A DNA stretch of 64,000 nt from Bernardetia sp. MNP-M8 (GCF_037126285.1 NZ_CP147012.1:1116001-1180000); one strand, 5' to 3'; shown: positions 8,662 to 18,211, numbered from the stretch's first letter. Translations and numbers: made by a program. The notes: generated by a model from the sequence alone, not told the origin.

Positions 8662-11600
8662 TTATTTTTCCCACTCAAACCTACCTACTTCAACTTCTAC
8701 TCCCTCATCGCCTGCTTGTAATTGAAATACAATTTCTTTTTGAGTTTGATTTTTAGAGCCATAATTGAAATAAACGATTGCTCTCAGCGTAGATGCACCT
8801 ACTATTTTTTGGGTTCTGTCATCATAAAAATCTACTTTTATAATATACTCTCCCTCAATAGCTTCTTTCAAAATATATTCTTCCGAACCGTAGCCATCTA
8901 TCATATCTTCAATCATAAAACCACCATTTTGAGTTCTGCTATTCCAATAATTGCAGGTTTCGCCAGTAGGTTCGATTATCCACAAATCAATATCTGTTTC
9001 AAGCGTATTCCAATCCAAAATAACACGCACATCGACAGGCATATTTTTGAATAAGTGCTTTTTTTGTTCTTCTTCCAGTTCTTTCGCTATTTTACTATTG
9101 ATTTTTGATAAATCTAATTTGTCTTTATGTAGCTCAATCAAGCTAGAAAACTCTGAAAAAACGATAACTTTAAAAAGAGGAAAAAGGTCTTCTAAGGTAT
9201 CCCAGTTTTCATCTTCTTTATCAAAATCCATTATCAAAACTTCATAAAATAAATCTAATGCTTTTTGATAATCGCCATTTTTTTGATGCGCTAAAGCCAA
9301 ATCTCTATACGAATGAGGTTCATCTGGACGTAATTCTTTTACTTTTTCAAAAAGAAAAATAGCCGTTTCCATTTGTCCTAATTGGCTATATTTATAACCT
9401 AACATTTTCAAAAGCTCATAATTTTCTAGCTCTAGCTCTACAACATTAGAAAGGATTTGTAAGCCTACTTCTTCCTCTCCATTTTGAATAAAATAACTTC
9501 CCACACTCAAGAAAAAAGAAGGTGTAGAAGAATAATTTTCTTTGAGTAAAAGATAGGTTTCAAAACGATTATCTTTTGTAGCATTTTTGATAGAATCCAT
9601 ATAGGGTTCATCAGCACTCCATTCTTTTACTACTAACTCTGTGATTTCTTGACTTTGTAATTCAAGCTGTTTTGTAACAGAATCGGGTAGTAAATAACCA
9701 TTTTTTGCAGCTTCTTTTGTGATAATTAAAATTACACCATTAGCACCTTTATTTCCATAAAGCGTCATTCCTTGCTTTTCTTTTAGAAGAGTTATGGTAT
9801 ATATTCGACTAGGATCAAGACTAGCATTTTCTTTTTGTTCTGCAACAACTCCATCTATTACATACAAAGGTTCTATACCACTACGAGTAGATGAATTACT
9901 TTTTAAAGTTACTTGTGTAGAGTTTTGATTGCGAGAACTTGTAACCTCTAAACCTACTATTTTTCCATTCAAAAATTGAATTTCTTCTGAAATAGTTTCT
10001 TTTACAGCAACAGAATAACTCAAACTTTGGCTTTTTTCCTCAACTGCCATACCAGTAACAACCACCTCTTGCAAACTTCCACTTGAAAGAGTTACATCAA
10101 TGTTGCTTCGGTTTGCTATGTTTTCTTCTACGGTTTTATACCCTATAAATCTAAAAACGAGTACATCTTTCTCACTACAAACAATAGAATAATTCCCTTC
10201 CATATCTGTTTGTGTCCCTATTGTTGTTCCTTTTATTTGTACCGTTGCCCCTGGTAAAGCTCCATCTGCAGAAATAAGAGTTCCTTTTATAGTTTTATTG
10301 CGTTCATAGCCTAAAATCTCACTTTCATTATCTGAAATAGTTTGATTTTGAGTAGTTTGACTTTCGGTTTCTTCACTAGAGTTATTTTCTTCCTCCTCAG
10401 TTTCTTCTTCTGTTTCTTCTACATTTTCAGTTGTTGCTTCTGTTGTAGAATTTGTATTGGTTTCGGTATTGCTTTGAGAAGTAGTTGTGTTCGTTTGACT
10501 TGTTTTCTTGGGTTGTTCTGGTAATGAATCTTTTTTGTTTTCTGTCCACCATTCTATTTTTTCTTCATAGTCTGCAAGAGCTAATTTGATAATTTCACTT
10601 TCTGTACTTGCTATTTTTTGCGTTTTTTGAGCTAATAGTTTTTCATACTCTTCTTTTAGTTCGGCTGGTGGAGAAATTTCATATCTGACATAATCTTCTA
10701 TTCTATCCAAAACGATAAGCGAAGTATAAGGCGTAATCAAACTATATTTTTTGGCTACTTCAATGATTTTGGTTTTATTTTGAATAGAATTTAATGACAA
10801 TTCATCTACTTTTTTGTTTGCCCAAATACGCTGAATAGAGGTTGAATTATAATTTTTGGGAATTGTTATCTTTCTAGTTTCTAATACCTGTTTTCCTATT
10901 CCAAACTGAATTTCTATTTCTGTATCTTTAGTCGATTTTATTTGTCCTGCTAAAGAAAAAGTTTTGTCTCTTTGTAGCGTTTGAGGTGTTTGTGGATAAA
11001 CTTCGCTTACTATTCTGTTTTTATATTTTGCGCCCAAAAACTGATAATTTTGAGATAAAAGAGCTTCTACGGCTTCTTTTTCTGTTTCATAAGAAAGATT
11101 GATATAATTTCCTCCTGTTTTTTGGACTAAAGAATTTAGAAAAGGAGCATCATTTGTTCCACTAGAAACAATAGTATAAATAGTTTGTAGATTATCTTTT
11201 TTAATAGGAAAAGCTGTTTCTGAATAAGATAGATTTGAAATTCCATCCGAAAAAAGAAGGATTTCCTCTTGGTCTAATTTAGGGAAATCAATGGCTTTTA
11301 AATCTGTTCCTCCGTCATAAACTACGCTTTCTAATTGCTCTTTAATTTTTATAATTTGATTTTCAAAATTAGATTCATTTATCAAAAATTCATTCTGACT
11401 GACTATTCTATTATTGAATAAAATTAATTTTATTTTTAATGAATTATCTGATTTTTTTGAGCTAATTGTTTCTAAATACTTTTTAAGAAGTGCTATTTCT
11501 TTTTCTGTATTTCTTTCTTTGCTAGAAGTCGAAACATCCCACAAAACAGCCATAGAAGAAGGCATTTCTTTTTCTTTTTGAATGACAGTAGGAATCAGAT

Positions 11601-12387
11601 TAATATAAAAATAATCATTTTCTGTATTCTTGTCACTGTTTTTCTCTCTAAAAATCTTTTCATTTATTTCTGTTGGAATCTCAAAACTAAAAATACCTGT
11701 GGCATCAAAATTTTTCTTTTTAGAATCTGTGATATATGAAGTTTGCCATTTTTTAAATTTAAAATTAGAAAGCTGATTTTGCTTAATTGTTGGCTTTTCA
11801 ATTTGATTAATAACCTCTACTTTCAAATCAAACTCTTTTACTTTTCCATATTTCAAATTCATTTGATACAAAGGTACTTTGCTATCTTGTAGTTCTTCTT
11901 CATATCCTATCAAAATTATTTTTCGTCCTTTTGCAGGAATAGGATAAACTCTCGCTTTATAATTATTTCCAACTGTCATTTCTAATAAAGCTGGGTCAAT
12001 TTCTTGCCTGACTACTCCTTCAAAAGCTCGCCTTCCCAATTCTTTTTCTACTACTACGCCTTCTCTAAGTTTTCCATTCAAATCCATTGCAAATCTGAAA
12101 ACACGTTGATTATCGGCAAGTGGGAAATTTAATTCTCCCTCCAAAATTCTATCATTTGGATTGTAAAAAGTAAGTTTTGTTACTGTTGTGGCTCTGTTTC
12201 CTATAATTTCTACTTGAATAGAAATGTTTTCTAAATAAATAAGTGCGCTATCATTTTTGATTTTTAGAATCGATAAATCGCCCAAATCATTTGATTGTTG
12301 AGAAAAGACAGAAGTTAAAGCACAAAAGTAAAAACAAGCAAAAAAAATAAAGTTGTGTAAATAGTATTTTATCATAATTAGTTTCAT
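8662..12387 (-). CDS. Giant VIT-VWA surface protein with carboxypeptidase-like, TonB-plug-like, TPR and DUF2135 domains
   Basis: 1241 residues with a signal peptide (IFFACFYFCALTSVFSQQ). In order: a VIT domain (about 45-200, with ILEGELNFPLADNQRV and GRRAFEGVV), a VWA domain (about 275-440, with a MIDAS-like start DVSTSSKERN), an acidic Thr/Glu-rich linker, a carboxypeptidase-regulatory-like domain (GYERNKTIKGTLISADGA), a TonB-plug-like module (IEPLYVIDGVV, GANGVILIITKE) with no barrel after it, TPR units, and a C-terminal DUF2135/YfaP-like domain (LDWNTLETDIDLWIIEP). VIT-VWA pairs occur in inter-alpha-trypsin inhibitor heavy-chain-like adhesins. The combination suggests a secreted or periplasmic adhesion or scaffold protein. 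Its function is not established. Confidence 0.85.
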   Translation of the reverse strand: MKLIMIKYYLHNFIFFACFYFCALTSVFSQQSNDLGDLSILKIKNDSALIYLENISIQVEIIGNRATTVTKLTFYNPNDRILEGELNFPLADNQRVFRFAMDLNGKLREGVVVEKELGRRAFEGVVRQEIDPALLEMTVGNNYKARVYPIPAKGRKIILIGYEEELQDSKVPLYQMNLKYGKVKEFDLKVEVINQIEKPTIKQNQLSNFKFKKWQTSYITDSKKKNFDATGIFSFEIPTEINEKIFREKNSDKNTENDYFYINLIPTVIQKEKEMPSSMAVLWDVSTSSKERNTEKEIALLKKYLETISSKKSDNSLKIKLILFNNRIVSQNEFLINESNFENQIIKIKEQLESVVYDGGTDLKAIDFPKLDQEEILLFSDGISNLSYSETAFPIKKDNLQTIYTIVSSGTNDAPFLNSLVQKTGGNYINLSYETEKEAVEALLSQNYQFLGAKYKNRIVSEVYPQTPQTLQRDKTFSLAGQIKSTKDTEIEIQFGIGKQVLETRKITIPKNYNSTSIQRIWANKKVDELSLNSIQNKTKIIEVAKKYSLITPYTSLIVLDRIEDYVRYEISPPAELKEEYEKLLAQKTQKIASTESEIIKLALADYEEKIEWWTENKKDSLPEQPKKTSQTNTTTSQSNTETNTNSTTEATTENVEETEEETEEEENNSSEETESQTTQNQTISDNESEILGYERNKTIKGTLISADGALPGATVQIKGTTIGTQTDMEGNYSIVCSEKDVLVFRFIGYKTVEENIANRSNIDVTLSSGSLQEVVVTGMAVEEKSQSLSYSVAVKETISEEIQFLNGKIVGLEVTSSRNQNSTQVTLKSNSSTRSGIEPLYVIDGVVAEQKENASLDPSRIYTITLLKEKQGMTLYGNKGANGVILIITKEAAKNGYLLPDSVTKQLELQSQEITELVVKEWSADEPYMDSIKNATKDNRFETYLLLKENYSSTPSFFLSVGSYFIQNGEEEVGLQILSNVVELELENYELLKMLGYKYSQLGQMETAIFLFEKVKELRPDEPHSYRDLALAHQKNGDYQKALDLFYEVLIMDFDKEDENWDTLEDLFPLFKVIVFSEFSSLIELHKDKLDLSKINSKIAKELEEEQKKHLFKNMPVDVRVILDWNTLETDIDLWIIEPTGETCNYWNSRTQNGGFMIEDMIDGYGSEEYILKEAIEGEYIIKVDFYDDRTQKIVGASTLRAIVYFNYGSKNQTQKEIVFQLQAGDEGVEVEVGRFEWEK

Positions 12388-12499
12388 TAGTGAGAAAGTG
12401 TAAATAAATCTTAAAAAACCTTTACGATGAGTTTTATAAGAAATGTTGCAAAGCTGGTTTTATACTTTATTAATTACTGTCACAATATTTGACCTAAAA

Positions 12500-12507
12500 C
12501 AAAGATA
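12500..12507 (-). promoter_or_regulatory. Candidate -7 element for the VIT-VWA gene
   Basis: On the reverse strand, TATCTTTG fits the Bacteroidota TAnnTTTG consensus about 113 bases before the ATG at 12387. No clear -33 TTG is seen at the right distance. Confidence 0.4.
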
Positions 12508-12544
12508 AATCACATTGGCAAGATTTTTTCCTTATAGTTTTTGT

Positions 12545-12552
12545 TAATTTTG
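12545..12552 (+). promoter_or_regulatory. Candidate -7 element for the SUMF1-domain gene
   Basis: TAATTTTG fits TAnnTTTG and lies 84 bases before the ATG at 12636, back to back with the reverse-strand candidate at 12500-12507 in the shared divergent promoter region. Confidence 0.45.
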
Positions 12553-12635
12553 TAGATTTAAAGATTGGATTAAAATTGATTCAAAATTCATCCTTATACC
12601 AAAAATCACCTCATTTACTTTATATATAGAATTTT

Positions 12636-13484
12636 ATGAAAACTCGTTTTACAGCTACTCATATTTTTTCAGTTTTGCTTTCTGCTTTAGGATTAGCAAT
12701 TCTGATTTTGGGAAGTGGTTTTTTTCCTGCTTCTTTTGATAAAGAATATACTACTTTAGAAACCACAAAAGTATATTCGAATTATTACACTTTTTTATTA
12801 CCTTCTCATCTGCTCAAAACTAAGGAAGATACAGCAGGAATGGTCTTTGTAAAAGGTAGTATTTTTAATATGGGAAGTACGGTTTTTGAAAATGAAATGC
12901 CTATTCATGAAGTTGATTTAGATGATTTTTATATTGGAAGATATGAGGTAACAGTAAAACAATACAGAGAATTTTGTGATGCCACAGGAAGAGATATGCC
13001 AAAAGAACCAATGTGGGGATGGAATGATACACATCCAGTAGTAGGCGTAACATGGGATGATGCTAGTCAGTATGCAGAATGGGCAGGCAAAAGATTACCA
13101 ACAGAATCAGAATGGGAATATGCAGCACGAGGAGGATTAAAAACTCAACATTATACCTATGCAGGCGCAAATTACGCAGAAGTGGTCGGGTGGTACGAAG
13201 GAAACTCAGTAGAAATGGTACAACCTGTTGGATTAAAAAGACCTAATGAATTAGGAACATATGATATGTCTGGAAATGTTTGGGAATGGTGTTCTGACCA
13301 TTATGGACGTTATCGCCAAGGACGTGAAAAAAATCCTAAAGGAGTTCCACAAGGTTTGAATCGTTGCATCAGAGGAGGAAGTTGGTTTGGAAACAAAGGA
13401 AATCTACGTACAGCAAATCGTTATTACAACCCTCAAGGTTTTGGTAGCAACTTGATTGGTTTTAGAGTAGCAATGGATAAATAA
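12636..13484 (+). CDS. SUMF1/FGE-sulfatase-fold protein lacking the FGE catalytic cysteines
   Basis: 282 residues. Residues about 10-33 form a hydrophobic signal anchor (IFSVLLSALGLAILILGSGFF). From about residue 68 the protein carries the SUMF1 fold: GMVFVKGSIFNMGS, EMPIHEVDLDDFYIGRYEVT, PVVGVTWDDASQYAEWAG, RLPTESEWEYAARGG, GTYDMSGNVWEWCSDHY and IRGGSWFGN. True formylglycine-generating enzymes have two catalytic Cys after RGGS. Here the corresponding stretch (RGGSWFGNKGNLRTANRYY) has none, so sulfatase activation is unlikely. The gliding proteins GldK and GldJ use the same fold structurally, and a surface-structural role is more plausible. There is no gld operon around it. Confidence 0.85.
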   Translation: MKTRFTATHIFSVLLSALGLAILILGSGFFPASFDKEYTTLETTKVYSNYYTFLLPSHLLKTKEDTAGMVFVKGSIFNMGSTVFENEMPIHEVDLDDFYIGRYEVTVKQYREFCDATGRDMPKEPMWGWNDTHPVVGVTWDDASQYAEWAGKRLPTESEWEYAARGGLKTQHYTYAGANYAEVVGWYEGNSVEMVQPVGLKRPNELGTYDMSGNVWEWCSDHYGRYRQGREKNPKGVPQGLNRCIRGGSWFGNKGNLRTANRYYNPQGFGSNLIGFRVAMDK

Positions 13485-13486
13485 TT

Positions 13487-13574
13487 CAGTTATCAGTTAT
13501 CAGTTATCAGTTATCAGTTATCAGTTATCAGTTATCAGTTATCAGTTATCAGTTATCAGTTATCAGTTATCAGT
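13487..13574 (+). repeat. Tandem heptanucleotide repeat (CAGTTAT)12.6
   Basis: Twelve perfect copies of CAGTTAT and a partial CAGT begin two bases after the stop codon of the SUMF1-domain gene. No interruption is visible. Such an array is expected to vary in length between strains by slippage. Confidence 0.95.
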
Positions 13575-13674
13575 GTGAAACTACGTTTCTCTGATTTTTA
13601 GTATAAATGATGCTGTTTTTTAGTGAGAAAAATTTGTAGTTAGCTTCGCTGCTTTGGCAGGTCGTAATTCGTAA

Positions 13675-15003
13675 TTACTTACTGGTAATTGATTTGATTT
13701 CCCAATGAGATGCGTCTTCGAAAATTCCCCTTTTGGATTGTTCAAAGGCTTTTCTTGCTTCTCCATAATTTTGGGTTCTTTTATAAAGTAATCCTAAAAG
13801 AAAATAATATTTAGAACGTGTTTCATTATCTAGTTTTGGGAAGTTTTTAAGTGCTGTTTGTATAATTACTATTCCTTCTTTGTCTCTATTAGTTTTATAG
13901 TTAGCTATTGATTCCAAAAAATAAACTTCATGTCTATTAGGTTCTAAACGCAAAGATGAATCAGCTACTTTTATAGCTTCATTGTAGCGTTTTTCATACA
14001 CAAATAGACGAGTGAGGTCATAATAATAAGCTGCATCATGAGAAAGTTCTTTAGACAATTCTATCTTTTTCTTGATATGATAAATTGCATCTGATTTATC
14101 TGTATTTTGGTCTTCTACTTTATTCAAAAAAATTTGTGCAGAAGAATAATCAGGCTTTATTGTGAGAGCTGTTCTAAGATAGCGCATGCTTCTATCAAAG
14201 TCATACATAAAAAAATAAGCATAACCCAAATTATAATAATATTGAGGAGCTGTATTTTCTAATTCAGTTTTGAGTTTTTCATCTTTTATTCTAGCATAAT
14301 AGGTCGTCATTCCATCAAAATCCTGTAAACGAAAAGCACAACTAGTATAAATAAAAGCAGCTTTCTGAATAGGATAAGCATTCGAATTAGTCTTTTCTAA
14401 AATAGATTTTGTAAGTTCTTGAGCATCTTCATATTCTGAATTTTGATAGAGAATATTTGCTAATGAAAGTGCAACAGGAGGAGGAATATTATCTATATCT
14501 TCAGATTCAAAATACTCATCGGCATACTTTATAGTTTCTTCATCGAATTTTTCAGCTTCATCAGAAAGAATAATAATCCTGCCCAAAATTGTATTTTTTT
14601 CTTGTTCTTTGGAAGCAGGAACATGAGAGAGAGCCATTTCATAATAAGAAAAAGCTTGTGAAATAGAATCTACTTTTTCATACAAAAATCCCAGTCTATA
14701 ATTTGCTTCAAAATTAGTTTTATCTATTTTGACAGCTTCTTTATAAAGTTCAACAGCTTTAGGAATATTTTTGAGTTGTTCCAAATAAAGTCCTGTATAA
14801 TAAAGCAACTCCGTATTTTTAGAATCAGCATTTAACTCTGTTTTGAGAAGATTTAATCCATCTTGAGGATTTCCCTTTTGAGCCATTTCGACGGCTTTGG
14901 TATAAACTTCTGGTTGAGCCTTAGCAAAACCAAAAATAAAAAGTATGAAGAGAAAGCTACAATTTGCAACTATTATTTTAAAAATTGAAGTGTTTTTTTT
15001 CAT
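13675..15003 (-). CDS. Secreted TPR-repeat protein
   Basis: 442 residues with a signal peptide (cleavage probably after GFAKA, about residue 29). The mature protein consists of TPR units: NTELLYYTGLYLEQLKN, NFEANYRLGFLYEKV, YYNLGYAYFFMYDFDRSMR and RSKYYFLLGLLYKRTQNY. TPR arrays mediate protein-protein contacts, and the signal peptide places this one in the periplasm or on an envelope surface. I recognise no enzyme domain. It is monocistronic. The upstream region up to 15184 holds no other gene. Confidence 0.8.
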   Translation of the reverse strand: MKKNTSIFKIIVANCSFLFILFIFGFAKAQPEVYTKAVEMAQKGNPQDGLNLLKTELNADSKNTELLYYTGLYLEQLKNIPKAVELYKEAVKIDKTNFEANYRLGFLYEKVDSISQAFSYYEMALSHVPASKEQEKNTILGRIIILSDEAEKFDEETIKYADEYFESEDIDNIPPPVALSLANILYQNSEYEDAQELTKSILEKTNSNAYPIQKAAFIYTSCAFRLQDFDGMTTYYARIKDEKLKTELENTAPQYYYNLGYAYFFMYDFDRSMRYLRTALTIKPDYSSAQIFLNKVEDQNTDKSDAIYHIKKKIELSKELSHDAAYYYDLTRLFVYEKRYNEAIKVADSSLRLEPNRHEVYFLESIANYKTNRDKEGIVIIQTALKNFPKLDNETRSKYYFLLGLLYKRTQNYGEARKAFEQSKRGIFEDASHWEIKSITSK

Positions 15004-15184
15004 ACTTTTTATAGCTTAGAAATAATTACGAATGTAATTTGTAATTGATTTATAAATGGTTTATCGTTTAATAATAATACTTTAATTGATTTCTATTCCT
15101 TCATAGATTCACATGTATTTTTCTGTAAAGGTAATTCTGAAATTAATTTATCACTCACCACTTATAACTTACCACTAAATGAGA

Positions 15185-15796
15185 TTATTTAATTTCGAAA
15201 TTTAACATTTTTTTCTCTCTTATAAAACCTTCCAATTTATCTCCAATATTTACTTTGCCTACGCCTGCTGGCGTTCCTGTAAAAATAATGTCGCCTATTT
15301 TGAGAGTAAAGAACTTAGAAATATACGCTATTATTTCATCAAAGTTCCAAATCATTAACTCATTATTTCCCTTTTGGCGTGTTTCTCCATTTACGTCCAA
15401 ATGAAAATCAATTGAATTTATGTCTCTAATATCTGAAAGTTCTAGCCATTCTGAAACAGGTGCAGAGCCATTAAACCCTTTTGCAATATCCCAAGGAAGT
15501 CCTTTTTCTTTTGCTTTGGATTGCAAATCTCTTGCTGTAAAATCTATTCCTAAGCCAATTTTGTCATAATAAGAAGCTGCAAATTTTTCTTCAATGTGTT
15601 TTCCTTCTTTACAAATTCTCAAAAGTAATTCTACTTCATGATGAATATCGTTGCTAAAATCGGGATGATAAAACGCATCGTTATTTTTAAGAATAGCTGT
15701 ATCTGGTTTTAAGAAAATGACTGGCTCTGTTGGGCGTTCGTTTTTGAGTTCGGCGATATGGTCTGCATAATTTCTGCCAATGCAAAGAATTTTCAT
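15185..15796 (-). CDS. Fumarylacetoacetate hydrolase (FAH) family protein
   Basis: 203 residues from the ATG at 15796 (MKILCIGRNYADHIAELKN). An earlier in-frame ATG adds 22 residues that do not belong to the family. Typical FAH motifs are present: PVIFLKPDTAIL, HHEVELLLRI with the metal-binding Glu pair, GIDFTARDLQ, KGFNGSAPVS, NELMIWNFDEIIAYIS and GDIIFTGTPAGVG. Members hydrolyse or decarboxylate beta-diketo acids, for example acylpyruvases and oxaloacetate decarboxylases, in the cytoplasm. The short form without the N-terminal FAH domain resembles the acylpyruvase/FAHD1 type. The exact substrate cannot be told from the sequence. Confidence 0.88.
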   Translation of the reverse strand: MKILCIGRNYADHIAELKNERPTEPVIFLKPDTAILKNNDAFYHPDFSNDIHHEVELLLRICKEGKHIEEKFAASYYDKIGLGIDFTARDLQSKAKEKGLPWDIAKGFNGSAPVSEWLELSDIRDINSIDFHLDVNGETRQKGNNELMIWNFDEIIAYISKFFTLKIGDIIFTGTPAGVGKVNIGDKLEGFIREKKMLNFEIK

Positions 15797-15965
15797 GTGT
15801 TTTTTATTTTGAAGTGAGTCTATTAAAATGTAGCAACGAATTAGTATATTTATTTCATACAAAAATACAAAATCAAATTTTCTTTTTTAAACAAGATTTT
15901 GATAAGGAATAAGAATTAAATAAACTACTATTTTCAAACATTCAATTAACTGGTAATCAATAAAT

Positions 15966-15973
15966 TAAATTTG
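15966..15973 (+). promoter_or_regulatory. Candidate -7 element upstream of the GCS2-CBS gene
   Basis: TAAATTTG fits TAnnTTTG about 142 bases before the ATG at 16115. The -33 element is weak. Confidence 0.3.
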
Positions 15974-16114
15974 TAATTGTTCCTAAGTCATACACTGGTA
16001 TTACAAAAATTTTGAGTTTAATTAAGATAATAAATTAAAATTTGTATTTTAGATTAATTTACCAAAACATATAACTTAAAAATCACTTTTTCACAAACAC
16101 TTATATATATTTTT

Positions 16115-18172
16115 ATGGGAGATTTGAATGTACGAATAGCAGATAATCAGCTTGACCTCAATGAATTTACACGATACTTACTCAAAGATATTCAGGCTCT
16201 TGATTTGATGCTCAAAAAAGACTGCTTCGATAACGAGCAAATGCACATTGGAGCAGAACAAGAAATTTGTCTGGTAGATGACCACGGAAAACCCTCTGCC
16301 ACTTGTTTAGAAGTTTTGGAAGAACTAAATCATGATAGTTTTACAACCGAATTGGCTCGTTTTAATGTAGAATGTAACCTAGAACCTCAACCTTTCAAGG
16401 GTGATTGTTTTTCAAAACTGGAAGCCGAAACAATCAGTTTACTAAAGGCTTTAGAAAAAGTTACTAAAAAACAGGATATCGATTATATCTTGACAGGAAT
16501 ATTACCAACAATACGAAAATTTGACCTCACTACTGACAATATTACGCCATTAGATAGGTATTATGCGCTCATGAATTCCCTCAAAAAATTGCGAGGAAAG
16601 GAAACTTACGAACTAAAAATTGAAGGAATTGACGAACTAAATACTTTACACGATACAGCATTAGTAGAGGCTTGTAATACCAGTTTTCAGGTTCATTTGC
16701 AGATAAAACCTGAAGAGTTTGTATCAAAATATAATGTTGCTATGGCTATTTCTGCACCTATTTTGGCAGCAGCTTGCAACTCTCCGATGCTTTTTAATAA
16801 ACGTCTTTGGAGTGAAACCAGAATTGCACTTTTTCGTCAGTCGGTCGATACTCGTATTTCATCAGAACATTTGCGTGAACGCAGTCCTCGTGTGATGTTT
16901 GGCAATAAATGGCTCAAAGGTTCAATTTTAGATTTATATCGTGAAGACATCATGCGTTTTAGAGTTTTACTTACAACTGATATTGATGAAGACGCTTTAA
17001 AGATGGTTCAAGAAGGAAAAACACCAAAGTTGCGTGCCTTGAATGTTCATAATTCGACGGTATATCGTTGGAATCGTCCTTGTTATGGTGTAAGTCCGAA
17101 TGGAAAACCTCATTTGAGAATTGAAAACCGTATTCTGCCAGCAGGTCCAACTGTGGTAGATGAAGTCGCAAATGCAGCTCTTTGGATTGGTGCTATGAAT
17201 GCCTTTGAAGATACTTATCCAGATGTAACTGAAATAATGGATTTTGATGATGCTCGTGCAAACTTTATGAATGTGGCTCGTCACGGTCTGCGAGTAGATG
17301 TAAAGTGGGTAAATGGCAAAAAAATGAGTGTTAAGGATTTACTCTTGGACGAAATAATTCCGATGGCAAGAAAAGGACTACAAAAAGCAAATGTCGATCA
17401 AACAGATATTGATAAATACATGGGAATTGTTGAAGCTCGTGTAAAATCCGAACAAACAGGCTCTAGTTGGATGTTACAATCTTATTCTAAGCTCATTAAA
17501 CAGACCACAAAAGAAGAAGTAATGACAGCCATTACGGTAGCCATTGCAGCCAAACAAAAAAGTAATCAGCCCATTCATACATGGAAACTTGCCACTATTG
17601 AAGATATTTCAGATTGGCAACCTTCTGATTTGTTAGTAGAAGAGTTTATGGATACTGACCTTTTTACGGTAACTGAAGATGATGTTCCCGAATTTGCAGC
17701 CGATATTATGGACTGGCAACGCATTCGTTATTTACCTGTTGAATGTCGTGATGGTGTTTTGGGTGGTTTGGTTTCTTCTCGTCTTTTGCTGCGTCATTTC
17801 AACTCTCAACAAAGAGATATAAAAAATAATATAACAACAGTCAAAGATTTGATGATAACTAATGTACATACTGTTTCACCAGAAGCCAATATTCATGAAG
17901 CCATGGATTTGATGCGAAAACACAAAGTAGGTTGTTTGCCTGTCGTGGCAAATAATAATCTAGTTGGAATAATTACAGAAGCTAATTTTTTAAATATTAC
18001 AGCTAGTCTTTTGAAACGAATTGCAGAACGAAGAAGAAAACGCAGAGAACAAAATGAAAAAAATGAAAAGCTCAAAAACTCTTCACAACCTCAAAATATA
18101 AAAGATAGAGAGATTAAAATAGAAGGCATAGATTCGCTTAGAAATGTTTTGGCTGGAGAAGAGGAGGAGTAG
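16115..18172 (+). CDS. Glutamate--cysteine ligase (GCS2)-like protein fused to C-terminal CBS domains
   Basis: 685 residues. Residues about 40-420 resemble the GCS2/carboxylate-amine ligase family: HIGAEQEICLVD, ELARFNVECNLEP, DTALVEACNTSFQVHLQI, RIENRILPAGPTVVDEVANAAL and NVARHGLRVDVKW. Residues about 505-630 contain two CBS motifs (VEEFMDTDLFTVTED; VKDLMITNVHTVSPEANIHEAM...GCLPVV), followed by a very basic tail (RIAERRRKRREQ). GCS2 enzymes join glutamate, or similar carboxylates, to amines with ATP, and CBS pairs usually bind adenosine nucleotides. Energy-charge regulation of a ligase is a reasonable inference, and the product is unknown. No gshB lies nearby. A 34-bp palindrome follows the stop codon. 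Confidence 0.85.
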   Translation: MGDLNVRIADNQLDLNEFTRYLLKDIQALDLMLKKDCFDNEQMHIGAEQEICLVDDHGKPSATCLEVLEELNHDSFTTELARFNVECNLEPQPFKGDCFSKLEAETISLLKALEKVTKKQDIDYILTGILPTIRKFDLTTDNITPLDRYYALMNSLKKLRGKETYELKIEGIDELNTLHDTALVEACNTSFQVHLQIKPEEFVSKYNVAMAISAPILAAACNSPMLFNKRLWSETRIALFRQSVDTRISSEHLRERSPRVMFGNKWLKGSILDLYREDIMRFRVLLTTDIDEDALKMVQEGKTPKLRALNVHNSTVYRWNRPCYGVSPNGKPHLRIENRILPAGPTVVDEVANAALWIGAMNAFEDTYPDVTEIMDFDDARANFMNVARHGLRVDVKWVNGKKMSVKDLLLDEIIPMARKGLQKANVDQTDIDKYMGIVEARVKSEQTGSSWMLQSYSKLIKQTTKEEVMTAITVAIAAKQKSNQPIHTWKLATIEDISDWQPSDLLVEEFMDTDLFTVTEDDVPEFAADIMDWQRIRYLPVECRDGVLGGLVSSRLLLRHFNSQQRDIKNNITTVKDLMITNVHTVSPEANIHEAMDLMRKHKVGCLPVVANNNLVGIITEANFLNITASLLKRIAERRRKRREQNEKNEKLKNSSQPQNIKDREIKIEGIDSLRNVLAGEEEE

Positions 18173-18177
18173 AAACA

Positions 18178-18211
18178 AAACCCTAAGGGGCTTTAAAGCC
18201 CCTTAGGGTTT
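18178..18211. terminator. Perfect CCCTAAG palindrome, probable terminator
   Basis: A perfect 34-bp palindrome (AACCCTAAGGGGCTTT and its complement, plus one flanking A-T pair) begins five bases after the GCS2-CBS stop codon and is followed by a short T-rich run. It is family member 3. Confidence 0.7.

Noticed and set aside
8722-9247. Forward-strand frames opposite the VIT-VWA gene
   Set aside because: They are rich in Ser, Phe and Ile as expected for antisense of AT-rich coding DNA and have no supporting features.
12636-13484. A formylglycine-generating enzyme
   Set aside because: The fold fits, but the catalytic cysteines are absent.
13487-13574. The repeat array as a CRISPR
   Set aside because: The repeats are contiguous 7-mers with no spacers.
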